Assembly (NCBI GenBank): GCA_022484565.1
Contig: JAKVKZ010000037.1
Span: 1-33,362, forward strand
Reading direction: 5' to 3'
Source of the DNA: Muribaculaceae bacterium
GTDB lineage: Bacteria; Bacteroidota; Bacteroidia; Bacteroidales; Muribaculaceae
Length of the DNA: 33,362 nucleotides
Within the stretch, counting starts at the first letter, position 1; each line of letters opens with the position of its first letter. The notes under the pieces were generated by a model, which had not been told where the DNA came from, ran no database searches, and saw nothing but the letters and a program-made list of their open reading frames with translations. Below are positions 7,228-14,172 of the stretch, piece by piece. A program made the position numbers and the translations under genes.

Positions 7228-7707
7228 TTGTCCCACAGATGCGGATATTAATATCACTAAACATTTCATTCAGCCGGAATTTGCGAAAAATGTGGGACAA
7301 AATGGAATTCTGTTACTGCCTAATCAACAAGAAGTTATAAAGCTATTTTTGACGTTTGTCCCAAAGTTTTTCACCATATTTTTCGCATTTCTGAGATTTT
7401 TTAAACGGCTGATTATCAATGGAAAAGTTTTGCAAGAATTATTGAAAAGCGGGACAATGGGTGGGACAGTTTGGGACAAGTTTATTACTTGTCAATCAAG
7501 TAATTATAATAACATTTTTGACCTTGTCCCATAAAGTTTTTCACTATTTGATGCCTTAATAGTGGGACAACTGCTTGGGACAATTATGTGGGACAAAATG
7601 GGACAACGCTAACACTTGATGCACAAATAGATACAATTGATATTTGCCACTTTGTCCCAAGATTTTTTCAGCTAATTTTTCAACGAAAATATTTTATGTT
7701 GGGACAA
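7228..7707. repeat. Array of 13 TGGGACAA octamers in mixed orientation
   Basis: This gene-free, AT-rich stretch holds 13 copies of TGGGACAA, two of them with one mismatch. Plus-strand copies start at 7293, 7450 (C first), 7462 (G last), 7472, 7563, 7576, 7589, 7599 and 7700. Minus-strand copies occupy 7228-7235, 7356-7363, 7524-7531 and 7652-7659. The two same-strand clusters have start spacings of 12 and 10, and of 13, 13 and 10 bases. These are near one helical turn and not multiples of three, so coding repeats are unlikely. The array lies between the DJ-1 gene's terminator and the fur-family promoter. Function is unknown; a multi-site protein-binding region is the simplest reading. Confidence 0.85.
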
Positions 7708-7822
7708 CTTGATAATATTTTTAATAAAGTAAGCACAACACCATTTCAAGGAACTATTTAAATTCCCAAATATATTTCAGAAATTGTCGAAATAACCAAG
7801 AAAAGCGGAAAAACAGAAGCAG

Positions 7823-7859
7823 AAAAAAGCCTTGCAATCATAAAGATGACGGCAAGGCT
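7823..7859 (-). terminator. Terminator of the DJ-1/PfpI gene
   Basis: On the minus strand AGCCTTGC (7852-7859) pairs with GCAAGGCT (7828-7835), with an extra inner TCAT/ATGA stem. A run of six T follows (7823-7828). It lies about 32 nt past the stop codon. Confidence 0.8.
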
Positions 7860-7891
7860 GCATATTTAAAAGAATGGAGATGTGTGATTGC

Positions 7892-8470
7892 TTAGAAATA
7901 GAATTTGTGCTGCTGAGGATAAAGGAGCAGTCCTTCAGCAATGTCGCGGGCCGCATCTTCTCCGAGAGTGCAGGAAACAATAGCAAGGCCGAATTGAGTG
8001 GCGGAAGCCGGACCATTAGCAGTGAGGATATTGTCGTCGAGAACTATAGGTGTAGCTCCGATGGTAGCACCGTGCATGTTGCGCTCAAACCCAGGATAGC
8101 ATATAGCATTACGTCCGTCGAGGATGCCGTTAGGGGCAAGGACAAAGGCAGGAGAAGCACAGATGGCAGCTATTTTTTCGTTATTATTGTTTTTGTCAAT
8201 CAAAAGTTGGCATAGAGGCTTGAAAGCGGCAAGATTAGAAGCCCCAGGCATGCCACCGGGAAGGATGAGCCATTCAGAACTGGTGAAATCAGTTTTGCTG
8301 AACAGCACATCGGCACTTAGCATAACGCCGTGAGCACCAGTGACGTTCAGGTCAGGAGTGATGGAAACAGATTTGATGGGCAAACCTGCGCGGCGCAAGA
8401 CGTCGATAGTGGTGATGGCTTCAATTTCCTCAAAACCGTCGGCCAAGAAAATGTAAGAAATTTTGTGCAT
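7892..8470 (-). CDS. DJ-1/PfpI (YajL-like) family protein
   Basis: The 192-residue protein matches the DJ-1/YajL branch of the PfpI superfamily along its full length. It has the N-terminal FLADGFEEIEA segment with the conserved Glu that contacts the catalytic Cys. It also has LPGGMPGASNL and the nucleophile-elbow segment AAICASPAFVLAP with the reactive Cys. The C-terminal part (TANGPASATQFGLAIV) is also typical. Members are reported as glyoxalase or deglycase-type enzymes and oxidative-stress chaperones; the activity is debated. It is probably a single-gene unit with its own promoter (8512-8519) and terminator. Confidence 0.9.
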   Translation of the reverse strand: MHKISYIFLADGFEEIEAITTIDVLRRAGLPIKSVSITPDLNVTGAHGVMLSADVLFSKTDFTSSEWLILPGGMPGASNLAAFKPLCQLLIDKNNNNEKIAAICASPAFVLAPNGILDGRNAICYPGFERNMHGATIGATPIVLDDNILTANGPASATQFGLAIVSCTLGEDAARDIAEGLLLYPQQHKFYF

Positions 8471-8511
8471 AGTAATAAATAGTTATATAGTTGAATTTAT
8501 TTGGTTGGGGA

Positions 8512-8519
8512 CAAATATA
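8512..8519 (-). promoter_or_regulatory. -7 box of the DJ-1/PfpI gene
   Basis: The minus strand reads TATATTTG, a perfect TAnnTTTG match about 42 nt before the start codon. No clear -33 TTTG is seen at the usual spacing. Confidence 0.55.
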
Positions 8520-8572
8520 TGAAAATAAATGAGGATATAAAAATATTTTGAAAATAAAGGGGAAAATATAAC

Positions 8573-8605
8573 AAAAAAGCGGCAACAAAGGAGTGTTGCC
8601 GCTTT
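8573..8605 (-). terminator. Terminator of the RNase G gene
   Basis: A perfect 12-bp stem (AAAGCGGCAACA with TGTTGCCGCTTT, 6-nt loop) lies 3 nt past the stop codon. On the minus strand it is followed by six T (8573-8578). It is one of the strongest intrinsic terminators in the window. Confidence 0.93.
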
Positions 8606-8608
8606 CCG

Positions 8609-10234
8609 TTAATCTTCTTCAGTTTTTCCGCGTTTAGATTTTGTTTCTTTTTTAGTTGAAGAGCTGTTGGTATCTTTCTCTTCTTTAAGGTCGATTTCCT
8701 TTCGTGCTTTGTCGAACACCTTATAATCAAGGTAAGCTAACGACTCATCAGGGAAAATCTTGAATTTGAATCCGAATTCCAGTCGCCATCGATGATATTC
8801 GGAAATGATACCTTTTTTTAGATAAGCATTGACGAAAGGATGGACATACATGGAGAAATCGGTGATTTTCAATGAATTGATAAGATAATCGATTTTGTCC
8901 TTCAACTTATCGGTGAATAGCAGAGAAGGCTGCACCTCACCTTTGCCACCGCAAGACGGGCAAGTTTCGGCAGTAACGATGTCGAGAGCCGGGCGAACAC
9001 GCTGGCGGGTAATCTGCATCAATCCGAATTTGCTTAGCGGAAGGATGTTGTGGCGGGCGCGGTCGTTGGCCATGACTTCGCGCATGTGGTCGAACAGCGC
9101 TTGGCGGTGTTCAGCCTGAGCCATATCAATGAAGTCGATGACGATGATTCCGCCCAAGTCGCGAAGGCGAAGCTGACGCGCAATTTCATCGGCAGCGCGG
9201 AGATTCACATCGAGCGCGTTGCTTTCCTGGTCGGACGAACTTTTAGAGCGGTTGCCTGAATTGACATCAACAACATGAAGCGCCTCGGTGCTTTCAATGA
9301 TGATGTAGGCACCCGACTTGAAAGAAACCGTCTTACCGAATGAAGATTTGACCTGACGGGTGATGTTGAAATGGTCGAAAATAGGGATTTCGTCGGAGTA
9401 GAGTTTGACGATGTCCTTACGTTCGGGAGCGATAATGCTGACATAATTGGAAATCTGGTTGAAAACTTCCGTGTCGTTGACGTAGATGTTCTCGAACGAT
9501 GGGCTGAAAATGTCGCGAATGACGCTGACGGCCCTGCTTTCCTCCTCGTAGATAAGCGATGGAATTTTGGATTTCTGAGCTTTTTCTACGCTGTCTTCCC
9601 AGCATTTCAACAGAGTTTTCAATTCTGTGTTGAGTTCGGCGACGCGCTTGCCCTCGGCAGAGGTGCGGATGATTACGCCGAAATTTCGTGGCTTAATGCT
9701 CTCGATAAGTTGGCGCAGGCGAAATTTCTCCTCGGTGGATTTAATTTTCTGCGAGATGGAAATTTTGTCGCTGAAAGGAATAAGGACGAGGAAACGTCCA
9801 GTGAAAGATATTTCCGTGGTGAGGCGAGGCCCCTTGGTGGAAATTGGTTCTTTTGCGATTTGGACAATAACCTCCTGAGCATCGTGCAGAACATCAGTGA
9901 TGGTGCCATGCTTGTCGATGTCGGGTAAAGGCTTGAATTTAGAAATGTTAGGGATATGCTTTTGGTCATCAAGCATCGACTTGATGAACTGGGCATAAGT
10001 GTTGAACTGAGAACCTAAATCAAGATAATGCAGGAAAGCGTCCTTTTCGTAACCGACATTGACGAAAGCTGCATTAAGCCCCGGCATGAGTTTTTTGACT
10101 TTTGCTATATATAAATTGCCGACGGCGAAAGAGGCATCACGGGACTCCTTTTGGAGAGAGACGAGACGCGACTCCTCAAGAAGGGCAATAGAAATGTCCT
10201 TCTGCTTGACGTCGACTACTAATTCACTTCTCAT
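8609..10234 (-). CDS. rng: Ribonuclease E/G family protein
   Basis: This 541-residue endoribonuclease would cut single-stranded RNA in rRNA maturation and mRNA decay. The N-terminal start (SELVVDVKQKDISIALLEE) and the S1-like segment GLNAAFVNVGYEKDAFLHYLD are typical of the family. The catalytic part has HVVDVNSGNR and IIVIDFIDM, which carry the two metal-binding Asp residues. CPSCGGKGEV is the zinc-link Cys pair. The length matches compact RNase G-like forms, without the long scaffold tail of E. coli RNase E. The last 25 residues are a charged Lys/Glu/Ser tail (KEEKDTNSSSTKKETKSK) that may contact RNA or partners. The ATG at 10234 fits the conserved N-terminus. Confidence 0.94.
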   Translation of the reverse strand: MRSELVVDVKQKDISIALLEESRLVSLQKESRDASFAVGNLYIAKVKKLMPGLNAAFVNVGYEKDAFLHYLDLGSQFNTYAQFIKSMLDDQKHIPNISKFKPLPDIDKHGTITDVLHDAQEVIVQIAKEPISTKGPRLTTEISFTGRFLVLIPFSDKISISQKIKSTEEKFRLRQLIESIKPRNFGVIIRTSAEGKRVAELNTELKTLLKCWEDSVEKAQKSKIPSLIYEEESRAVSVIRDIFSPSFENIYVNDTEVFNQISNYVSIIAPERKDIVKLYSDEIPIFDHFNITRQVKSSFGKTVSFKSGAYIIIESTEALHVVDVNSGNRSKSSSDQESNALDVNLRAADEIARQLRLRDLGGIIVIDFIDMAQAEHRQALFDHMREVMANDRARHNILPLSKFGLMQITRQRVRPALDIVTAETCPSCGGKGEVQPSLLFTDKLKDKIDYLINSLKITDFSMYVHPFVNAYLKKGIISEYHRWRLEFGFKFKIFPDESLAYLDYKVFDKARKEIDLKEEKDTNSSSTKKETKSKRGKTEED

Positions 10235-10447
10235 TGCGAAGGTAAAAATATGTAAAGATAATCTGTGTCATCAAGAGCTATGGTGAACTCCGACACAGAA
10301 GCAAAGAAGATTCTGAAAAACTAACGGCCTGTGATTACACATCACTGCCGAAAAAAGCACAAAGAACAAACGCAATGGAATAAATATACTCGCTATACTC
10401 AATCTCATTATGTTTGTTCTAAGTATGACTTAATTGAAAGTTAGATA

Positions 10448-10537
10448 TTACTTCTTCTTATGTCTATTCTTTCTAAGTCTCTTTTTGCGCTTGTGCGTAG
10501 CCATCTTGTGGCCTTTTCTTTTCTTACCGCTTGGCAT
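10448..10537 (-). CDS. 29-residue AURKAIP1/COX24 (mS38-like) basic protein
   Basis: This very short frame encodes 29 residues, more than half Lys, Arg or His. The core KMATHKRKKRLRKNRHKKK, which follows MPSGKKRKGH, matches the AURKAIP1/COX24 domain, known in mitochondria as ribosomal protein mS38 and present as a tiny conserved protein in Bacteroidetes. It very probably binds rRNA in the small subunit. ATG is at 10535-10537 and TAA at 10448-10450. It lies 61 nt after the HU gene with no promoter motif between, so it may be expressed from the HU transcript through a weak hairpin. Confidence 0.88.
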   Translation of the reverse strand: MPSGKKRKGHKMATHKRKKRLRKNRHKKK

Positions 10538-10574
10538 AATATGTACTTAGTTTTAATGATTAAAAATATTGCAA

Positions 10575-10591
10575 CTCCCCCAAAGGAGGGG
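10575..10591 (-). other. GC-rich hairpin between HU and the 29-residue gene
   Basis: On the minus strand CCCCTCC and GGGGGAG flank TTG and can fold as a short GC stem of 4-6 pairs, 8 nt past the HU stop. The following sequence (TTGCAATATTTTTA) is only moderately T-rich. It could be a leaky terminator or a 3' end protecting HU mRNA. Confidence 0.45.
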
Positions 10592-10598
10592 AATTAAA

Positions 10599-10871
10599 TT
10601 ATTTCACTTGGTCCATGAACACTTTAGCTGGCTTGAAAGCCGGAATTTTGTGCTCAGGAATGATAATAGTAGTGTTCTTGGAGATGTTGCGAGCAGTCTT
10701 CTGGGAGCGTGTCTTAACGATGAAGCTACCAAAACCTCTCAAATAGACGTTTTCGTCACTTGCGAGAGAGTCCTTAACAATTTCCATGAACTTTTCTACA
10801 GTTTCAAGAACAGATGCTTTGTCAATACCTGTAGATTTCGAAATCTCGTTTACGATGTCTGCTTTAGTCAT
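10599..10871 (-). CDS. hup: HU/IHF-family DNA-binding protein
   Basis: The 90-residue product is a normal-length HU/IHF subunit that bends and compacts DNA in the nucleoid. It has the N-terminal helices (MTKADIVNEISKSTGIDK) and the conserved core VYLRGFGSFIVKTR. The beta-arm (RNISKNTTIIIPEHKIPAFKPAK) has the intercalating-arm layout with a Pro, though with a somewhat unusual III before that Pro. HU and IHF subunits cannot be told apart safely from sequence alone. A possible promoter lies about 125 nt upstream, and the 29-residue ribosomal gene follows. Confidence 0.93.
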   Translation of the reverse strand: MTKADIVNEISKSTGIDKASVLETVEKFMEIVKDSLASDENVYLRGFGSFIVKTRSQKTARNISKNTTIIIPEHKIPAFKPAKVFMDQVK

Positions 10872-10996
10872 TGTATTTTTAAATTTGTTTTTTGTGTAAT
10901 AATAATCTATTAATTGCTAAGTGCGGAAACAGATTAACAAGCAAAAGAGGTTTTTTTAAACCATTGAAAGAAAAACCATTTCCGTTTTTGCAAGTG

Positions 10997-11004
10997 CAAA
11001 TATC
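10997..11004 (-). promoter_or_regulatory. Possible -7 box of the HU gene
   Basis: The minus strand reads GATATTTG followed by CACTTG, one base off TAnnTTTG. It would give a leader of about 120 nt. No TTTG is visible at the -33 spacing, so this is tentative. Confidence 0.4.
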
Positions 11005-11317
11005 GTACTTTTTTTTGAATTACGGGGCAGAAAAATGTTTTTTTTATCAATATTTGTGGATTTTCTATGATATTTCTACTTTGGCAATGGAAATAAGGGG
11101 AAAAACGGGCTGAAAAGCATTGCATTGCATGATAAATTCAGCCAAAAAAATGCTGAAAAATTCAAAAATGGACGTAAAAATTCAGATTGGCTTACAAAAT
11201 TGGAATAAGACTCATATAATAGGATGCTGGTGACAACAAAAATCATTGTGAAAAATTCTTTTTGCGAATTTTGCGAAAGTTTTTTTGGTCAAAAGCTACA
11301 CATATAATAAATATGTG
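11005..11317. other. AT-rich divergent intergenic region
   Basis: This stretch separates the minus-strand HU unit from the plus-strand archaemetzincin-like gene. It has long A and T runs, but I see no convincing gene, RNA or repeat. A TGTGGATTT (near 11046) resembles a DnaA box only loosely. Confidence 0.5.
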
Positions 11318-11325
11318 TAATTTTG
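11318..11325 (+). promoter_or_regulatory. -7 box of the archaemetzincin-like gene
   Basis: TAATTTTG is a perfect TAnnTTTG match, 34 nt before the ATG. No clear -33 element is seen at the usual spacing. Confidence 0.55.
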
Positions 11326-11359
11326 CCGCGAAGTAAAAACACATTAATTTAAGAATAAA

Positions 11360-12001
11360 ATGAAGAAAAATTACTTGTACATGGTGATTTGCGTGATGAT
11401 TGCAATGCTGGCGGTTGGCACGGCATGCAATGGTGGCGCTGAACAGACAAAAAACAGAAAAGAAAATGCCACCAAAAAAGACGGAATTGTGCCGATTCAT
11501 TTGTACGTGTTCGGAACAAGAATGGACGCTGAGGAAAGCGACATAGTGAAATATCTGAAGACCGTATATCCCAAAGTAGTAGCTGAAAAAGTAATACCAT
11601 TGCCTCAATCGGCATATTATGTGCCCAACCATAGATACAGAGCCGAAAAGCTACTGAAAACATTGACCGGAATATGCCCCAAGACGGACATAGCAATTGG
11701 AATCACTTCGAGAGACATCAGCACTACCTATAACGGACAGCCAGATTTCGGAATATTGGGATTGGGCCTTGTGGGCGGCAGAATATGTGTGATTTCTCCG
11801 TTCAGAATACATCCGAGAAGCCAAAACGACCTGCAAAAACTTACCGTGCATGAATTGGGACATGCTTTTGGCCTTGACCACTGCAAAGTAAGCAGCTGCA
11901 TAATGCACGACGCGGAGCATCACAACCGCTTCAAACAAGAGCCGGGACTTTGTCCGAAATGCAAGGCATTCCTTAACAAGAAAGGCTGGAGGCTGAAATA
12001 G
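11360..12001 (+). CDS. Archaemetzincin-like zinc metalloprotease, probable lipoprotein
   Basis: The 213-residue product has the archaemetzincin signature: HELGHAFGLDHC with three zinc-binding His, then four residues, CIM with the Met-turn, and later CPKC (HExxHxxGx3Cx4CxM...CxxC). The four Cys bind a structural zinc in this family. Only 15 residues separate Met and CxxC, against about 17 in the usual consensus. The N-terminus is a signal peptide ending in VGTAC at Cys23, likely a lipoprotein signal with an atypical Gly at -3, so the enzyme would face the periplasm or the cell exterior. The substrate is unknown. The gene has its own -7 box and no operon partner. Confidence 0.87.
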   Translation: MKKNYLYMVICVMIAMLAVGTACNGGAEQTKNRKENATKKDGIVPIHLYVFGTRMDAEESDIVKYLKTVYPKVVAEKVIPLPQSAYYVPNHRYRAEKLLKTLTGICPKTDIAIGITSRDISTTYNGQPDFGILGLGLVGGRICVISPFRIHPRSQNDLQKLTVHELGHAFGLDHCKVSSCIMHDAEHHNRFKQEPGLCPKCKAFLNKKGWRLK

Positions 12002-12063
12002 GGGAGGCTGAAGGATAAATCCCACAGCACGGGCGACATATCGCTAAACTCGCCAAAAAGTAT

Positions 12064-12071
12064 TACTTTTG
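12064..12071 (+). promoter_or_regulatory. -7 box of the queuosine transporter unit
   Basis: TACTTTTG matches TAnnTTTG and lies 26 nt before the ATG. It is one half of a perfect 7-1-7 palindrome, AAAAGTA-T-TACTTTT (12056-12070). The leader is too short for a preQ1 riboswitch. Confidence 0.6.
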
Positions 12072-12097
12072 TAAAGATTTTTTGAAAGAGAGTCTTT

Positions 12098-12778
12098 ATG
12101 AAAAAGAAATTTACCGTGCCATTCCTGATACTTGCAATTTGCTTCAGTGTGTTCCTTGTGCTATCGAACCTGCTGGAGGTGAAGGTGGTGAAAATAGGGT
12201 GGCTTACGGCAACGGCAGGCTTGTCGGTGTTCCCTGTGTCGTATATAATAAACGACTGTATTACAGAAGTGTACGGATTTCAACGGGCACGGTTCGTGAT
12301 ATGGATTGGATTCATCATGAACTTGTTCGTCGTGCTGTTCTTGCAGCTTGCCATAGCATTACCAGCCGACCCCACATGGCATGGACAGGCGGCATTTGAG
12401 ATAGTGTTCAGAAACACACCAAGAATATTGCTGGGCAGTTTCACAGCCTTCATCTGCGGTTCGATGGTGAATGCGCAGGTGATGAGCAAGATGAAAGTGA
12501 TGAACAAAGGTAAATATTTCTCACTAAGGGCTGTGCTGTCAACATTCTTCGGCGAATCGGTGGATTCAATTATATTTTTCCCGATAGCATTCGGCGGGAT
12601 ATTGCCCACAAAGACCATAATAACACTGATTTGGACACAGGCGGTGCTGAAAACTGTTTACGAAATAGTGGTGCTGCCGTTGACTATTTGGGTGGTGAAA
12701 TTCATTAAGAACAAGGAGCAACTTGACACGTACGACACAGAAGTTGACTACCGTTGGTGGAGGATAGACAAACTATAG
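12098..12778 (+). CDS. Queuosine precursor transporter (YhhQ/VUT family)
   Basis: This 226-residue inner membrane protein has about six hydrophobic segments. It matches the YhhQ (VUT) family, which imports queuosine precursors such as preQ0 and preQ1 for tRNA modification. Recognisable blocks are VLSNLLEVKVVKIG near the N-terminus, SYIINDCITEVYGFQRAR in the first loop, and VLSTFFGESVDSIIFFPIAF in the C-terminal half. No queuosine synthesis gene is in this window, so salvage is inferred from the family alone. The yjjG-like gene starts 3 nt after its stop codon, so the two form one transcript. Confidence 0.88.
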   Translation: MKKKFTVPFLILAICFSVFLVLSNLLEVKVVKIGWLTATAGLSVFPVSYIINDCITEVYGFQRARFVIWIGFIMNLFVVLFLQLAIALPADPTWHGQAAFEIVFRNTPRILLGSFTAFICGSMVNAQVMSKMKVMNKGKYFSLRAVLSTFFGESVDSIIFFPIAFGGILPTKTIITLIWTQAVLKTVYEIVVLPLTIWVVKFIKNKEQLDTYDTEVDYRWWRIDKL

Positions 12779-12781
12779 GAT

Positions 12782-13486
12782 ATGCAGAATATAAAGACAG
12801 TATTTCTCGACGTTGACGACACGTTGTGGGCGTTCACAAAAAATTCACCGATATCGCTTCGACATGTGTATGAAGTTTATGGAATAAGCCAATGGTGCGA
12901 GGATTATGAGAAATTCAAGGCAATATATTTGGTGAAAAACCATGAACTGTGGGATTTGTACCATTACGGGAAAATTGAACAGCACTATCTGGTGACTGAA
13001 CGGTTCAGATATGTGCTTGAAAAAATTGGCTGTGACGTGGATCTTAATGCATTGGCAGCAAAGATGAACGAGGAATATCTGAGCTATTTGGCAACATTGC
13101 CGGCAATAGTGCCTGGAGCTAAAGAATTGCTTCAATATTTAACGGCTAACGGCTATGATGTGAATGCTTTAAGCAATGGATTTAAAGGCGTGCAATTGAA
13201 GAAACTGCAATCGGGCGGCATTGACGGATACGTTAGGAAAGTGATACTTTCAGACGACTGCGGAATAACGAAACCGCTCAGGGGAATATTTGACTATGCA
13301 CTAGAACAATGCGATGCTGAGGCCGCGAAATCGGTGATGATTGGAGATGAATACGACACCGACATTGCTGGAGCGCATAATGCAGGCTGGCACACTATAT
13401 TCTACAATTGGAGAAAGACCGATGCGGAAAATTCGGTGGCAGATGTGACAGTGGACTCGCTGGAAGAAATAATGAAAATACTGTGA
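12782..13486 (+). CDS. yjjG: YjjG-family HAD pyrimidine nucleotidase
   Basis: The 234-residue protein is a subclass-IA HAD hydrolase of the YjjG type. This family dephosphorylates nucleoside monophosphates, including damaged or non-canonical pyrimidines, to clean the nucleotide pool. Motif I is FLDVDDTLW with the family's double Asp. Motif II is ALSNGF, motif III the Lys of ITKPLRG, and motif IV MIGDEYDTDIAGA. The cap region (about 20-100) includes NHELWDLYHYGKI. It lies 3 nt after the queuosine transporter gene, so co-expression is near certain, though a functional link is not obvious. It converges on the YigZ gene with only 12 nt between. Confidence 0.87.
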   Translation: MQNIKTVFLDVDDTLWAFTKNSPISLRHVYEVYGISQWCEDYEKFKAIYLVKNHELWDLYHYGKIEQHYLVTERFRYVLEKIGCDVDLNALAAKMNEEYLSYLATLPAIVPGAKELLQYLTANGYDVNALSNGFKGVQLKKLQSGGIDGYVRKVILSDDCGITKPLRGIFDYALEQCDAEAAKSVMIGDEYDTDIAGAHNAGWHTIFYNWRKTDAENSVADVTVDSLEEIMKIL

Positions 13487-13498
13487 AGAGAAAAGCGG

Positions 13499-14095
13499 CT
13501 AAAGCATTGTTACGCCATCTATCTCAGTTAACCGGCGCTTGAGGGAATCGGCCATGTCGGAACGGATTTGAAGACGGATGGAACATGAATTGTCGAAATT
13601 CTGTGACAAAACGGTGATTTCACCATCGGACTTTATGATTTTCATTACATCGTTGACGGAAAGATAGGGAAAGGAGAAGGACAGTTTCGACTGCTCATGA
13701 CATTCGATGATTTCGGCATTGCCGATAGCCTGCGAAGCTGCTGCACGATAGGCTGCTATAAGTCCGGGAGTGCCGAGTTTGATGCCGCCAAAGTAACGGA
13801 CAACGATGATTAAAATGTTGGTCAAACCAAAAGAATTGATTTGGCCGAGAATGGGCTTACCGGCAGTGCCACTCGGTTCGCCATTGTCGCTGCTATAAAA
13901 TTCGGTACGGTCAGTTCCAATCATAAAGGCCCAGCAAACATGACGCGCATCGTGATATTCATTCTGGATTTTCTTGATAAGGCCTCTGGCTTCGTCGGCT
14001 GAAGATGCGGGGAAAGCCAAGGAGATGAAACGGCTCATCTTCTCTTTGTATAATCCTTCCGACGGACTCTTTATGGTCTTGAAAAAATCACTCAT
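13499..14095 (-). CDS. YigZ/IMPACT (UPF0029) family protein
   Basis: The 198-residue protein has the N-terminal IMPACT domain signature: HDARHVCWAFMIG, then SDNGEPSGTAGKPIL, and VVRYFGGIKLGTPGLIAAY. A C-terminal ferredoxin-like domain (DUF1949-type, from about residue 130) follows. Eukaryotic IMPACT/Yih1 proteins act on the translational stress response; the bacterial function is not well established, and nucleic-acid or ribosome binding is likely. A -7 box at 14130-14137 serves it. It is a monocistronic unit between the cyd operon and the convergent yjjG-like gene. Confidence 0.88.
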   Translation of the reverse strand: MSDFFKTIKSPSEGLYKEKMSRFISLAFPASSADEARGLIKKIQNEYHDARHVCWAFMIGTDRTEFYSSDNGEPSGTAGKPILGQINSFGLTNILIIVVRYFGGIKLGTPGLIAAYRAAASQAIGNAEIIECHEQSKLSFSFPYLSVNDVMKIIKSDGEITVLSQNFDNSCSIRLQIRSDMADSLKRRLTEIDGVTML

Positions 14096-14105
14096 AATAG
14101 GAATT

Positions 14106-14143
14106 GAGGGCTAACAGTGCAACAAAGTGCAAAATTAGCCCTC
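14106..14143 (-). promoter_or_regulatory. YigZ-family promoter within a 9-bp inverted repeat
   Basis: The minus strand carries TAATTTTG (14130-14137), a perfect -7 box. GAGGGCTAA (14106-14114) and TTAGCCCTC (14135-14143) form a perfect inverted repeat with a 20-nt spacer around the expected transcription start. The repeat may be an operator, or the 3' hairpin of the upstream cyd transcript, which has few T residues after it. Confidence 0.5.
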
Positions 14144-14172
14144 AAAAATGAGATTGTCAAGAAAAGCGCGAC

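Noticed and set aside
7292-7534. An 80-codon plus-strand open frame through the octamer array
   Set aside because: The octamers fall in different phases in this frame, the product has no recognisable family, and there is no promoter; the repeats look like DNA elements.
7228-7707. CRISPR array or plasmid-type iterons
   Set aside because: Repeats are only 8 bp, in both orientations, with spacers of very different lengths, and no cas or rep gene is nearby.
10237-10244. TACCTTCG as the promoter of the RNase G gene
   Set aside because: The box ends two bases before the ATG, so transcription would begin inside the gene; the true promoter is probably elsewhere.
10872-11359. Chromosomal origin at the switch from minus-strand to plus-strand genes
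   Set aside because: No cluster of DnaA boxes is visible, minus-strand genes return at 13.5-17.2 kb, and GC skew could not be computed. Genome-wide skew would settle it.
12001-12097. PreQ1 riboswitch before the queuosine transporter
   Set aside because: Only about 20 nt lie between the likely transcription start and the ATG, too few for an aptamer, and no H-type pseudoknot pattern is seen.
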